Assembly: GCF_003031405.1 (NCBI RefSeq)
Contig: NZ_CP020469.1
Span: forward strand, 2,790,001 to 2,854,000
Direction of reading: 5' to 3'
DNA: 64,000 nt
DNA from: Halomonas sp. 'Soap Lake #6'
GTDB lineage: Bacteria; Pseudomonadota; Gammaproteobacteria; Pseudomonadales; Halomonadaceae
The notes under the pieces: model-generated
Database searches by the model: none
What the model saw: only the letters and a program-made list of their open reading frames with translations
What the model was told of the DNA's origin: nothing
Translations under genes and position numbers: made by a program
Shown here: piece after piece, positions 29,297 to 47,547 of the stretch
Layout: every line of letters begins with the position of its first letter
Numbering within the stretch: the stretch's first letter is position 1

Positions 29297-29785
29297 TTAC
29301 TGAGAAAAGGAGTCAGCTAGACAGGTAAGAGCATAGCGAATTTGCTCAAAGTTAAACCCACGGGACGCCAGAAAGCGTTCGCGCTTGGCGCGCTCTTTAG
29401 GGGACTCTCCGGGAGAAATATAGCGCCGCGCCAACGTCTCGCGGGCCAACTCAAACCAGTCCACACCTTCGCGCTCTTCCACGATAGCAAGTGCAGCCAC
29501 TAACGTTTCTTGATCAATACCACGCTGGCGTAGCTCACCTTTAATACGGATGGTGCCCTGCCCGCGGGCAATACGTGATCGCACAAAGCTCTCGGCGAAG
29601 CGGGAATCGGACTGCAGCGCCTGCTCTGCCAGAGCATCCAGGCAAGCAGTGATGTCATCATCCTCAAAGGGCTTCTGCTGTAGTTTGCGCGCCAGCTCGG
29701 CGCGTGAGTATTCGCGCCGAGCCAGCAATTGAATAGCAACTTCACGTGGAGTTGCCTCACCACCGGAAGAAAACATATTACTCAC
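29297..29785 (-). CDS. recX: Regulatory protein RecX
   Basis: RecX binds RecA filaments and limits their growth. The 162 residues consist of three tandem three-helix repeats typical of RecX: VAIQLLARREYSRAELARKL, CLDALAEQALQSDSRFAESFVRSRIARGQG and IRIKGELRQRGID, then a third repeat ending FNFEQIRYAL. It lies 32 bp after recA on the same strand and is probably expressed by partial readthrough. A second ATG four codons in (MFSSGGEATP) is an alternative start. Confidence 0.92.
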   Translation of the reverse strand: MSNMFSSGGEATPREVAIQLLARREYSRAELARKLQQKPFEDDDITACLDALAEQALQSDSRFAESFVRSRIARGQGTIRIKGELRQRGIDQETLVAALAIVEEREGVDWFELARETLARRYISPGESPKERAKRERFLASRGFNFEQIRYALTCLADSFSQ

Positions 29786-29817
29786 TCAGTGGTTTAGAAC
29801 CCAGCACCATGCAGCGG

Positions 29818-30882
29818 CTATAGCAAATCGTCATCGCTATCAGCGGCAATATCTGCAACAGGCGCCGCCTCTTCTTTTTTAGGATCAGCCTTGGCCAACA
29901 ACTGATCGCGAATCTGGGTCTCGATCTCAAGCATGATTTCCGGATGCTCTTCCAGATACAGCGCTGAGTTCGCTTTGCCCTGTCCGATTTTTTTACCCTT
30001 ATAGCTGTACCAAGCACCGGCTTTGTCGACCAGGCTGCACTGCACACCCAGATCAATGACTTCACCGGCGTGATAAATACCTTTACCGTAAAGAATCTGG
30101 AATTCAGCTTGGCGGAACGGCGGTGCTACCTTGTTTTTAACCACTTTCACACGAGTTTCGTTACCGGTGACTTCATCACCCACCTTCACCGAGCCGGTAC
30201 GGCGAATATCCAAACGCACACTGGCGTAAAACTTGAGCGCATTACCACCTGTAGTGGTTTCAGGGCTACCAAACATAACGCCAATCTTCATACGGATCTG
30301 GTTGATAAAGATCACTAAGCAGTTAGCGTTTTTGATGTTACCGGTGATTTTACGCAGCGCCTGAGACATCAAACGTGCTTGCAGACCTACATGGGAATCA
30401 CCCATTTCGCCTTCAATTTCAGCACGTGGGGTCAAGGCAGCGACTGAGTCGATAACGATCACATCGACACCGCCAGAACGCACCAGCATGTCGGTAATTT
30501 CAAGCGCTTGCTCACCAGTGTCTGGCTGGGAAACAAGTAAGTCATCCAGATTAACACCGAGCTTTTCAGCGTAGCTGGGGTCAAGGGCGTGTTCAGCATC
30601 CACGAACGCACACACTTTGCCCTGCTTTTGCGCCTGAGCAATCACCGAAAGGGTCAGGGTCGTTTTACCGGAAGATTCCGGGCCAAAGATTTCGCAGACA
30701 CGACCATAAGGCAGACCGCCAATGCCGAGTGCGATATCAAGCCCCAGCGAACCAGTGGAGACAGACGGCATAATGACGCGAGGCGCGTCGCCAAGGCGCA
30801 TAACTGTCCCTTTGCCAAACTGACGATCAATCTGGCTGAGTGCAGCATTAAGCGCTTTTGTGCGGTTGTCTTCCTGAGCCAT
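29818..30882 (-). CDS. recA: Recombinase RecA
   Basis: RecA catalyses strand exchange and, as a filament on single-stranded DNA, triggers LexA self-cleavage. From [20 protein letters not shown] the protein has 354 residues. Walker [10 protein letters not shown] is at 67-75 with K73; [34 protein letters not shown], loop L1 and L2 regions, and an acidic C-terminus [11 protein letters not shown] are all present. GAGGA lies 8 bases before the chosen ATG; a frame 30 codons longer runs through the promoter and SOS box and is not used. The order pncC-recA-recX matches Pseudomonas. Confidence 0.98.
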   Translation of the reverse strand: MAQEDNRTKALNAALSQIDRQFGKGTVMRLGDAPRVIMPSVSTGSLGLDIALGIGGLPYGRVCEIFGPESSGKTTLTLSVIAQAQKQGKVCAFVDAEHALDPSYAEKLGVNLDDLLVSQPDTGEQALEITDMLVRSGGVDVIVIDSVAALTPRAEIEGEMGDSHVGLQARLMSQALRKITGNIKNANCLVIFINQIRMKIGVMFGSPETTTGGNALKFYASVRLDIRRTGSVKVGDEVTGNETRVKVVKNKVAPPFRQAEFQILYGKGIYHAGEVIDLGVQCSLVDKAGAWYSYKGKKIGQGKANSALYLEEHPEIMLEIETQIRDQLLAKADPKKEEAAPVADIAADSDDDLL

Positions 30883-30903
30883 GCAGAGATTCCTCATAAC
30901 AAG

Positions 30904-30919
30904 CTGTATAATTAGCCAG
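30904..30919 (-). promoter_or_regulatory. SOS (LexA) box of recA
   Basis: On the minus strand CTGGCTAATTATACAG matches CTGT-N8-ACAG with one change and sits within TACTGG...ACAG. It lies 22 bp before the recA start. TTGGCA 10 bp further upstream is a plausible -35, so the box overlaps the spacer and -10 region, as in E. coli recA. Confidence 0.75.
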
Positions 30920-30972
30920 TAGTATGCCAAAGATTGAGCCGTAAACAAATCCTCAGCTTCGCTTTCTCGCAA

Positions 30973-31506
30973 TTATTTCTTCTTACTCGCTTTCGCAAGA
31001 GCATCCAATCGCGCTACCAGCCCTGCAAGAGCTTGGCGCACAGCCTGCTCTCGCACCGCCTGACGGTCACCAGGAAAGTGAAAACACTCAGCCTGCTGAT
31101 GGCTAGTGTCTCCCCAGGCCAACCATACTGTTCCCACAGGCTTGTCAGCGCTGCCGCCATCGGGGCCTGCAACACCGCTCACGGCAACCGCAAGACCAGC
31201 GCCGCTTTCTCGACAAGCGCCCTCGACCATAGCTTTGACAACCGCCTCACTGACAGCCCCATGAGCTTCAAGCATTGCCGTTGGCACGTCCAACAAACGC
31301 GTTTTAGCCGCATTAGAGTATGTCACATAGCCCGAGGTGAAGTAGCTGGAACTGCCCGCTACCGATGTAATTGCGCTCGAAATGCCACCACCGGTACACG
31401 ACTCAGCCGTGGTAACTTCAATGCCAAGCTGCTGGCATAGCCGCCCAAGCCGCTGAGCAAGCAGCGATAAATCGAGATTCTTAAGGCTAGAAACGCTAGG
31501 TGCCAT
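30973..31506 (-). CDS. pncC: Nicotinamide-nucleotide amidohydrolase PncC (CinA C-terminal family)
   Basis: PncC hydrolyses nicotinamide mononucleotide to nicotinate mononucleotide in pyridine nucleotide recycling. The 177-residue protein holds only the CinA C-terminal domain: VTTAESCTGGGISSAIT with the catalytic serine, SGYVTYSNAAKTRLLDV, HGAVSEAVVKAMVEGA, and AVAVSGVAGPDGGSADKPVGTVW. The start MAPSVSS has AAGGAG 5 bases before it; a longer frame runs into a tandem repeat. The gene sits upstream of recA and is divergent from mutS. Confidence 0.93.
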   Translation of the reverse strand: MAPSVSSLKNLDLSLLAQRLGRLCQQLGIEVTTAESCTGGGISSAITSVAGSSSYFTSGYVTYSNAAKTRLLDVPTAMLEAHGAVSEAVVKAMVEGACRESGAGLAVAVSGVAGPDGGSADKPVGTVWLAWGDTSHQQAECFHFPGDRQAVREQAVRQALAGLVARLDALAKASKKK

Positions 31507-31560
31507 TATGACTCCTTCATGTGAGACCTTAGGGTAGCGTAGAATACTGCGTTTATCTTT

Positions 31561-31625
31561 CTCAAAGAAATTGCTCAAAGAAATTGCTCAAAGAAACTGA
31601 TCACAGAAATTGCCCAAAGAACCTG
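31561..31625. repeat. Five degenerate 13-bp tandem repeats between pncC and mutS
   Basis: Units at 31561, 31574, 31587, 31600 and 31613 follow the consensus CTCAAAGAAATTG; the first two are identical and the rest carry one to four changes. They fill the space between the divergent promoters of pncC and mutS, and transcripts of mutS may carry part of the array in the 5' leader. Confidence 0.85.
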
Positions 31626-31667
31626 CTGTAAGCCCAATGGCTTGCGCCACGCTCAACCAGGACCCCC

Positions 31668-34241
31668 ATGTCACAGGCTAGCCCCCAGCACACGCCAATG
31701 ATGGCGCAATATCTTAAAATCAAACGCGATCACCCCGAGGTACTGCTGTTTTACCGTATGGGGGATTTTTACGAACTGTTTTTTGATGATGCCAAACGCG
31801 CTTCAGCATTACTGGATATTACCCTTACTCAACGAGGCCAGTCCGGTGGCAAACCGATCCCCATGGCTGGCATTCCTTACCATAGCGCTGAAGGGTATTT
31901 GGCTCGATTAGTAGCTACTGGCGAGTCAGTGGCTATTTGCGAGCAGATTGGCGATCCCGCTACTAGCAAAGGCCCCGTTGAACGCCAAGTTGTGCGTATT
32001 GTCACCCCCGGCACACTCCATGACGAAGCTCTGTTAGATGCGCGCCGTGATAACGTATTGGTGTCTGTCTCCCCTGGAAAGGACAGCTGGGGTCTTGCCT
32101 GGTTAGAGCTCTCCAGCGGCCGCTTTAACGTACTGGAAGTAGCAAGTGAAGCAGAGATGTTGGCGGAATTAACCCGCTTATCCCCTGCCGAACTGCTGGT
32201 GCCTGAAAGCCTAACGCTACCCGATGCCTGGTCGCAAAAGCGCAGCCTGCGCCGCCAGGGCGAATGGCTATTTGATTTAGAAAGCGCAACCCGCAGTCTG
32301 TGTGATCAATTTGAGGTACAGGATTTACGCGGCTTTGGCTGCGCGCACCTCACCACAGCCCTGGTGGCTGCTGGTGTGCTGATCGACTACGCTCGCGATA
32401 CCCAGCGCTCACGCCTACCCCACGTTACCGCCATCGGCGTGGAAAACCGCGACGATGCTGTAGTGATCGATGCTGCCAGCCGCCGCAATCTAGAAATTGA
32501 TATTAATCTAGGCGGCAACAGCGACAATACCCTAGCCAGTGTTTTAGACACTTGCACCACGGCCATGGGCTCTCGGCTGCTAAAACGCTGGCTTAACCGC
32601 CCGCTGCGCCAGCGAGACATTGTGGAAGGACGCCAGGCAGGCGTGGCTCTACTGTCAATCGATGCTGCCTACCAAGCACTTCGCGAGACGCTAAGCGATG
32701 TGGGTGATGTCGAGCGTATTCTTGGCCGTGTAGCACTATATAGTGCTCGCCCACGTGATTTAGCACGCCTTCGCGATGCACTGACTACGCTACCCGCACT
32801 GGAGCAGCTACTCAGCGAGATTGATAGCGGCAGTGCCTTAGATAGCATTAAGCCGCACATCCGCCCCTACCCAGAAATGACCGACACACTCACCCGGGCG
32901 CTGGTCGAGAACCCACCGGTAGTAATTCGCGATGGCGGCGTAATTGCCGACGGCTTTGACGCTGAGCTGGATGAACATCGCGGCATGGCCGAGAACGCTG
33001 GCGGCTATTTAGTGCAACTAGAGATACGCGAACGCGAGCGTACCGGCCTTGCCAATCTGAAAGTCGGTTACAACCGAGTGCACGGTTATTTCATTGAGCT
33101 ACCCCGTTCTCAGGCGCAGCAGGCGCCAGCGGACTATATCCGCCGTCAAACGTTGAAAAACGCCGAACGCTTTATTATTCCCGAGCTAAAAGAGTTTGAG
33201 GACAAAGCACTCTCGGCCAAGTCACGGGCGCTAACCCGTGAAAAGTGGCTCTACGAACGCCTAATGGGCGAACTAAATGCACAGCTACACGCACTGCAAA
33301 GCACCTCGCGAGCACTGGCCGAGCTGGATGTATTGTGCACATTTGCCGAGCGTGCCGAGGCACTTAACTGGGTACGCCCGCAATTAGTGGATGCTACCGG
33401 CATCACCATTAGCGCAGGCCGCCACCCAGTGGTTGAGCACGTTAGCGACAAACCGTTTGTACCTAACGATGTCACGCTATCTCCCGATCAGCACATGTTA
33501 ATTATCACCGGCCCTAACATGGGCGGTAAATCAACCTACATGCGCCAAACCGCGTTAATTGCCCTACTCGCCCATAGCGGTTGCTTTGTACCCGCCAGCG
33601 CCGCTGAAATTGGGCCTATTGACCGTATTTTTACCCGCATCGGCTCCTCCGACGACCTAGCAGGCGGACGCTCTACCTTTATGGTGGAGATGACAGAAAC
33701 CGCTAACATCCTGCACAACGCGACTGAGCACAGCCTGGTGCTAATGGATGAGATTGGTCGTGGCACCAGCACCTTTGATGGCCTATCTCTGGCCTGGGCA
33801 AGTGCTGAGCATTTAGCGGTTGCACGTGCATTAACGCTATTTGCCACTCACTATTTTGAAATGACCGCACTTCCGGAGCAGGCAAACGGGGTGGCCAATA
33901 TCCACCTGACAGCCACCGAGCACGGCGACGGCATCGTCTTTATGCACCGCATTGAGGCTGGCCCTGCAAGCCAGAGCTACGGTTTACAGGTTGCACAGTT
34001 GGCTGGCGTCCCCGCACCGGTCATTGCAAGGGCACGGGAAAAGCTCATCGCTTTGGAACAGCGCGATGTTGACCAACAGCAACACCATCCTGCCCCAGCA
34101 AGCATGGAAGCGCCGCAACAGAACGATTTGTTTGCCAGCGCCCCTCACCCGGTAGTGGATGCACTTGGCAAGGCAGACATAGATGATTTATCTCCCCGCG
34201 AAGCACTGGCACTGCTGTATCAATGGCGAGAGCTGCTGTGA
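31668..34241 (+). CDS. mutS: DNA mismatch repair protein MutS
   Basis: MutS recognises mismatches and small loops and starts repair with MutL. The 857 residues match the family. The mismatch-binding F-x-E motif is F34-Y-E36 in MGDFYELFF; connector and lever domains follow; the ATPase carries Walker [10 protein letters not shown] at about 615-623, [20 protein letters not shown], Walker [17 protein letters not shown] and FATHYFEMT. The C-terminal tail ends [18 protein letters not shown], a tetramerisation segment. It is followed by fdxA after 153 bp. Confidence 0.97.
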   Translation: MSQASPQHTPMMAQYLKIKRDHPEVLLFYRMGDFYELFFDDAKRASALLDITLTQRGQSGGKPIPMAGIPYHSAEGYLARLVATGESVAICEQIGDPATSKGPVERQVVRIVTPGTLHDEALLDARRDNVLVSVSPGKDSWGLAWLELSSGRFNVLEVASEAEMLAELTRLSPAELLVPESLTLPDAWSQKRSLRRQGEWLFDLESATRSLCDQFEVQDLRGFGCAHLTTALVAAGVLIDYARDTQRSRLPHVTAIGVENRDDAVVIDAASRRNLEIDINLGGNSDNTLASVLDTCTTAMGSRLLKRWLNRPLRQRDIVEGRQAGVALLSIDAAYQALRETLSDVGDVERILGRVALYSARPRDLARLRDALTTLPALEQLLSEIDSGSALDSIKPHIRPYPEMTDTLTRALVENPPVVIRDGGVIADGFDAELDEHRGMAENAGGYLVQLEIRERERTGLANLKVGYNRVHGYFIELPRSQAQQAPADYIRRQTLKNAERFIIPELKEFEDKALSAKSRALTREKWLYERLMGELNAQLHALQSTSRALAELDVLCTFAERAEALNWVRPQLVDATGITISAGRHPVVEHVSDKPFVPNDVTLSPDQHMLIITGPNMGGKSTYMRQTALIALLAHSGCFVPASAAEIGPIDRIFTRIGSSDDLAGGRSTFMVEMTETANILHNATEHSLVLMDEIGRGTSTFDGLSLAWASAEHLAVARALTLFATHYFEMTALPEQANGVANIHLTATEHGDGIVFMHRIEAGPASQSYGLQVAQLAGVPAPVIARAREKLIALEQRDVDQQQHHPAPASMEAPQQNDLFASAPHPVVDALGKADIDDLSPREALALLYQWRELL

Positions 34242-34394
34242 TTATGTCAATGGATGAGCGCAAGCGCTTGCCGCCGCGAGAGGGCGCCACTAGAATGTCG
34301 CTCATACACTTTAGCTTATAAAAAACCGCCGGTTTATAACCATTCACGATTGACCACGACCGGAAGCATCCGGTCTAGCAAGAGGGATAGCAAG

Positions 34395-34718
34395 ATGACG
34401 TTTGTCGTTACCGAGAACTGCATCCAGTGCAAATACACCGACTGTGTGGAAGTCTGCCCGGTCGACTGCTTCTACGAAGGCCCCAACTTTCTGGTCATTC
34501 ACCCAGACGAGTGCATCGACTGCGCACTGTGTGAGCCAGAGTGCCCTGCCGAGGCAATCTTTTCGGAAGACGAGTTGCCTGATGGCCAGGAGCAGTTTAT
34601 CGAGATAAACGCGGAGCTTGCAGAAGTATGGCCAAACCTTGCAGAGAAGAAAGACCCTCTGCCTGATGCCGAAGAGTGGGATGGTAAAACAGGCAAGCTT
34701 GAAAAGTTAGAGCGTTAA
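34395..34718 (+). CDS. fdxA: 7Fe ferredoxin FdxA
   Basis: A 107-residue Azotobacter FdI-type ferredoxin carrying one 3Fe-4S and one 4Fe-4S cluster. The cysteines C9, C12, C17, C21, C25, C40, C43, C46 and C50 follow the family spacing ([17 protein letters not shown] and [11 protein letters not shown]), with an acidic C-terminal extension. The start MTFVVTENC is preceded by GGGA; a longer frame adds an unrelated N-terminus and is rejected. In Pseudomonas fdxA lies between mutS and rsmZ, as here. A clean terminator follows. Confidence 0.96.
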   Translation: MTFVVTENCIQCKYTDCVEVCPVDCFYEGPNFLVIHPDECIDCALCEPECPAEAIFSEDELPDGQEQFIEINAELAEVWPNLAEKKDPLPDAEEWDGKTGKLEKLER

Positions 34719-34858
34719 CACCTGCTCACGCCTCTCGTTCTTAGAAGCTGTTTGTTGGAAACCAGTTCTTACAAGCCACTCCTATTAAAAGTGCTTTATT
34801 GTTAATAGGGCTACTTTTGTTACCAGCTGTTACCAGTGCTTTTGTTACCTTTTCAAAG

Positions 34859-34881
34859 CCAGCGCTTGCGCTGGTTTTTTT
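34859..34881 (+). terminator. Terminator downstream of fdxA
   Basis: CCAGCG-CTTG-CGCTGG (34859-34874) is followed by seven T residues on the plus strand. It lies 140 bp after the fdxA stop; the stretch between holds an 8-bp inverted repeat (CCTATTAA 34781-34788, TTAATAGG 34802-34809) and no gene that I can support. Confidence 0.85.
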
Positions 34882-34896
34882 GTGGATGACACACAC

Positions 34897-34921
34897 AAAA
34901 AAAGGCGGCCCGTAGGCCGCC
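34897..34921 (-). terminator. Terminator of the CsrB/RsmZ-like RNA
   Basis: GGCGGCC (34904-34910), loop CGTA, GGCCGCC (34915-34921), followed on the minus strand by seven T (34903-34897). No minus-strand protein gene ends nearby, so the hairpin needs another transcript to serve; the GGA-rich RNA is that transcript. Confidence 0.9.
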
Positions 34922-35066
34922 CGCTCCAAGCACTTCCTCTGACCACTCCCTATGTCAACTTCCTTAGGTGATGTCCCTGCCGGGGCCCATGTCACTATGT
35001 CACCCAGCACACCTACCTGCATCCCGTTGCATCCTGCCTGAAGCATCCTTGCCTCCCCTAGTCCTG
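34897..35066 (-). ncRNA. CsrB/RsmZ-family CsrA-sequestering small RNA
   Basis: On the minus strand about 170 bases contain ten GGA motifs (AGGA, GGGA, AAGGA and similar types), many more than chance (about two or three), and end in a perfect terminator hairpin with seven T. RNAs of this type bind several CsrA dimers and relieve translational repression; csrA is 10 kb away. The 5' end is an estimate: TTGAGG (35099-35094) and CACAAT (35077-35072) spaced 16 bp would start it near 35066, giving an RNA beginning about TTCAGGAC, like RsmY/RsmZ. Gene order mutS-fdxA-RNA agrees with Pseudomonas rsmZ, except that eno replaces rpoS. No convincing protein is encoded here. Two GacA-box-like sites lie about 180-200 bp upstream. 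The symbol is left blank because csrB, rsmY and rsmZ cannot be told apart by eye. Confidence 0.82.
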
Positions 35067-35071
35067 AATAC

Positions 35072-35099
35072 ATTGTGACAGATAACTGAGACACCTCAA
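35072..35099 (-). promoter_or_regulatory. Candidate promoter of the CsrB/RsmZ-like RNA
   Basis: On the minus strand TTGAGG (35099-35094) is followed after 16 bp by CACAAT (35077-35072). Each matches the sigma-70 consensus at four of six positions. A weak core promoter is expected for a GacA-activated gene. Confidence 0.4.
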
Positions 35100-35117
35100 G
35101 GAGGCCAAAAATGCAAA

Positions 35118-35146
35118 AGGCGAGCCTTCCTGGCTCGCCTCTTTTT
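35118..35146. terminator. Bidirectional terminator between eno and the small RNA
   Basis: AGGCGAGCC (35118-35126) pairs with GGCTCGCCT (35132-35140), followed by CTTTTT on the plus strand and by TTTT on the minus strand. On the minus strand it can stop eno transcripts, insulating the small RNA; the loop on that strand is AGGAA, a form that CsrA could bind. Confidence 0.8.
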
Positions 35147-35235
35147 AACAACATCTTAAATAACAATGACTTAAATTAAAATTAGTGAAAAATTTCGTTT
35201 TTTCTTACCCAGTTCGAGCGAATGTCGTCGGCATT

Positions 35236-35253
35236 TGTAGGAGATCTCTTACA
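35236..35253. promoter_or_regulatory. GacA-box-like palindrome 1
   Basis: TGTAGGAGATCTCTTACA matches the GacA upstream activating sequence TGTAAG-N6-CTTACA with one change. It lies between the eno stop and the small RNA, about 180 bp before the predicted RNA start. GacA (UvrY/SirA/VarA family) is the known activator of CsrB/RsmZ-type genes. Confidence 0.7.
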
Positions 35254-35257
35254 AAAT

Positions 35258-35275
35258 CTTGAGAGATCTCTTACA
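35258..35275. promoter_or_regulatory. GacA-box-like palindrome 2
   Basis: CTTGAGAGATCTCTTACA has a perfect CTTACA half-site, a degenerate second half, and the same AGATCT centre as box 1. It starts 22 bp from box 1, about two helical turns. A CTTAC-AC-GTAAG dyad overlaps its end. Confidence 0.5.
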
Positions 35276-35296
35276 CGTAAGCATCCATTTATACGT

Positions 35297-36601
<1,305 letters not shown>

Positions 36602-36655
36602 TTATAAGTCTAATAGATGGTGGTGCGTCCAATTGTATTACGTTTATTACCGCGA

Positions 36656-39251
<2,596 letters not shown>

Positions 39252-39291
39252 TCAAAAGGCGTAACAGAAAGCCACACCAGGATGGGACGAC

Positions 39292-39320
39292 AGAATAGCA
39301 GAATACGCCTTAAGGCTCAA
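39292..39320 (-). promoter_or_regulatory. Likely pyrG promoter
   Basis: On the minus strand TTGAGC (39320-39315) and TATTCT (39297-39292) are spaced by exactly 17 bp, about 60 bp before the pyrG start. Each hexamer matches the consensus at four of six positions. Confidence 0.45.
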
Positions 39321-39480
39321 TTTGAACTGCCCTTGATAGACAACGCCAAAGCCAGGCCTAAGAGAGAATCTTTAGTTATGGCCGGAAAAATGCTGCCTGC
39401 TTTTCCGACATTTCCGCCGTCCCTGGCGATCAGATGACAAGAGCAGCCCCCATGGGAGGGGTCACAGCAGGCCTGGAGTC

Positions 39481-39511
39481 GGGGAAGTGTCGCCTGATTG
39501 AGCACTTCCCC
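39481..39511 (-). terminator. Hairpin after gltD
   Basis: GGGGAAGTG (39481-39489) and CACTTCCCC (39503-39511) form a perfect 9-bp stem 11 bp after the gltD stop. There is no T-run, so termination would be weak or Rho-assisted. The 291 bp from here to pyrG holds no gene that I can support. Confidence 0.5.
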
Positions 39512-39521
39512 AACCTCACTA

Positions 39522-45417
<5,896 letters not shown>

Positions 45418-45865
45418 GGGCGTGCCTCTAATAAGCGTATTTTAATAGCAGCGAACATATGGTATAGTTGTGGGTTTTTCTTTTTATACATCCATTTTCA
45501 ACCCACCCAAAAGGGAAGCCTTCCCTATCCGCCACTGCAAGAAATGGCCGATCAGCATAGCGATTTGCCCACGCCCTGCGCAATCATTCACGACGCACAA
45601 AACCCCAAAAATCCTTGTCAAATCCTAGCCTTACATGCGTATCATTTTAAAAAATACATACACTTCAACCACTTGCAAAGCGATATAACGGTATTTAAAC
45701 GGAAAAATAGGCACATAATACTTTAGTCTAAAATCACTCAAAAAACCCATGCCGATAGTGCATAAGGCATACGGATTACATGTAAAAGATTCTCAATCCC
45801 ATCAACTAGCCAGGCAACAAAAAGCCCGCACGCGGCGGGCTTTTGACATTGCGGAGCTCTCACGC
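45418..45865. other. Intergenic region upstream of gltB, no gene supported
   Basis: These 448 bp separate gltB and aroB, both on the minus strand. The part near gltB has GTGGGTT (45470-45476) with AACCCAC (45500-45506) and a compact palindrome GGGAAG-C-CTTCCC (45513-45525), either of which could be an operator. The middle (about 45620-45800) is AT-rich. The end holds the aroB terminator. A plus-strand reading frame of up to 108 codons has no ribosome site or family pattern. Confidence 0.5.
45820..45844 (-). terminator. Terminator after aroB
   Basis: GCCCGC (45824-45829) pairs with GCGGGC (45835-45840), flanked by A and T runs that give T-rich ends on both strands. It lies about 20 bp after the aroB stop. 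Confidence 0.85.
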
Positions 45866-46972
45866 TTAGCAACGGGGGTAGCGTTGCAGCAAATCACGCA
45901 AGGTTGCAGCGGGTGTCTCATCACTAACACAAGCATCTCCCAGCGCAGTCAGCAGCACTAGGCGAAGTTTTTCGTCAATATTCTTCTTGTCCAAACGCAT
46001 GCGTACCAAGAAGTCATCCACTGACATATTTGCTGGGGCTGCCAGAGGCAATCCTGCGCTTTCAATCACAGCCTGTACCCTTGCTAGCGCCCCATCATCA
46101 ATCCAGCCTAATTGGTGAGATAGCATGGCCGCCATGGACATCCCCGCCCCAACAGCTTCGCCATGCAACCAGTTGCCATATCCCTGATGGGCTTCAATGG
46201 CATGTCCAAAGGTGTGGCCAAGGTTAAGCAGCGCCCGCACCCCCTGCTCGGTTTCATCTTCAGCGACAATATCCGCTTTGATCTGGCAACTTTTGGCGAT
46301 GGCTTCCGCAATAACCACTGGTTCAACGTTACGAAGCGCCTGCATGTTTTCTTCTAACCAGCTTAGAAACGCTTCATCACGAATCAAGCCGTACTTAACC
46401 ACCTCAGCCAGCCCTGCTGAAAGCTCGCGGCTAGGCAGTGTGGTTAACGTATCGGTATCCACCAATACCGCTTTAGGCTGCCAGAAAGCGCCAATCATGT
46501 TTTTACCAAGCGGGTGGTTAACCCCAGTCTTCCCACCTACGGAGGAGTCTACCTGGGAAAGCAGCGTAGTCGGCACCTGAATAAAAGCTACACCGCGTTG
46601 ATAAGACGCTGCAGCAAAACCAACCATATCCCCAATCACCCCACCACCGAGTGCAATCAAAGTGCAGCGGCGATTAAAGCCTGCTTCAAGCAAAGCATCC
46701 CAAATACGGCCAACCTGCTCGATGGTTTTATGCTGCTCTCCATCGGGAAGCACAACGGTTCGCACATCTAAGTGGTCTGGAAATGTAGCGCATAAGGTCT
46801 TTAGATAGAGCGGTGCAACGGCGTCATTCGTCACCACCATCACCTGCTGCCCGGCTAAATAAGGCACTAGCACGTTAGCCTGCTGCAAAAGCCCTACCCC
46901 AATATGAATAGGGTAGCTGCGGTCACCAAGCGCTACCGTCAACGTACGCTGGGGAGTTACCGTCTCAGTCAT
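45866..46972 (-). CDS. aroB: 3-dehydroquinate synthase
   Basis: AroB converts DAHP to 3-dehydroquinate in the shikimate pathway using NAD and a divalent metal. The 368 residues carry [37 protein letters not shown] (given in parts here: [13 protein letters not shown] and [15 protein letters not shown]), [14 protein letters not shown], and the metal-binding set E, H and H in [23 protein letters not shown] and [11 protein letters not shown]. It overlaps aroK by 4 bp. Confidence 0.97.
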   Translation of the reverse strand: MTETVTPQRTLTVALGDRSYPIHIGVGLLQQANVLVPYLAGQQVMVVTNDAVAPLYLKTLCATFPDHLDVRTVVLPDGEQHKTIEQVGRIWDALLEAGFNRRCTLIALGGGVIGDMVGFAAASYQRGVAFIQVPTTLLSQVDSSVGGKTGVNHPLGKNMIGAFWQPKAVLVDTDTLTTLPSRELSAGLAEVVKYGLIRDEAFLSWLEENMQALRNVEPVVIAEAIAKSCQIKADIVAEDETEQGVRALLNLGHTFGHAIEAHQGYGNWLHGEAVGAGMSMAAMLSHQLGWIDDGALARVQAVIESAGLPLAAPANMSVDDFLVRMRLDKKNIDEKLRLVLLTALGDACVSDETPAATLRDLLQRYPRC

Positions 46973-47547
46973 TGCGACACCTTATTATTCTGAAGTTTAT
47001 TTAACACCCCGGCGGCTTCCAGCGGATCAACCAAGCGGTACACACGGCGCAATATTTCATTCACCACGGCCCGAGGACTACGCCGATCGGTACGCACGGT
47101 AATATCCGACGTAGCGCGATAAAGCGGGTCGCGGGCAGCAAACATATCATTCAGCACCTGTTCACGGTTGGCACACTGCAGCAGTGGTCGATTACGGTCC
47201 TTGGCTGTGCGCTTAAGCTGCTGCTCTACGGTGGTCATTAGATACACAACCGTGCCACGCTCGCGAAGGGCGCGGCGGTTTTCCTCGCGCAGCACTGCGC
47301 CGCCACCGGTAGCTACCACCACCTCAGGCAGTTGGGTAAGCTCGTCAATCATCTGAATTTCACGCTGACGGAAACCTGGCTCACCCTCAACATCAAAAAT
47401 CCAGGGTATATCGGCTCCGCAACGATCCTGTATGGCATGATCGCTGTCATAAAATGGGCGCGATAGTTCTGCCGCCAACAGGCGACCTATCGTGCTTTTA
47501 CCAGCCCCCATGGGACCAATTAAAAAAAGATTAGGTAAATCCTGCAT
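46969..47547 (-). CDS. aroK: Shikimate kinase
   Basis: AroK phosphorylates shikimate at the 3-OH. The 192 residues show Walker [31 protein letters not shown] with shikimate-binding acidic residues, the [11 protein letters not shown] motif and the lid arginines in KDRNRPLL. It abuts pilQ (one shared base) and overlaps aroB, so the pil and aro genes probably form a single transcript, as in Pseudomonas and E. coli relatives. Confidence 0.97.
   Translation of the reverse strand: MQDLPNLFLIGPMGAGKSTIGRLLAAELSRPFYDSDHAIQDRCGADIPWIFDVEGEPGFRQREIQMIDELTQLPEVVVATGGGAVLREENRRALRERGTVVYLMTTVEQQLKRTAKDRNRPLLQCANREQVLNDMFAARDPLYRATSDITVRTDRRSPRAVVNEILRRVYRLVDPLEAAGVLNKLQNNKVSQ

Noticed and set aside
34741..35166. 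A 141-codon minus-strand frame over the fdxA-eno spacer
   Set aside because: It spans two terminators and the GGA-rich RNA, has no recognisable family pattern and no good ribosome site. The GGA spacing is explained by the small RNA.
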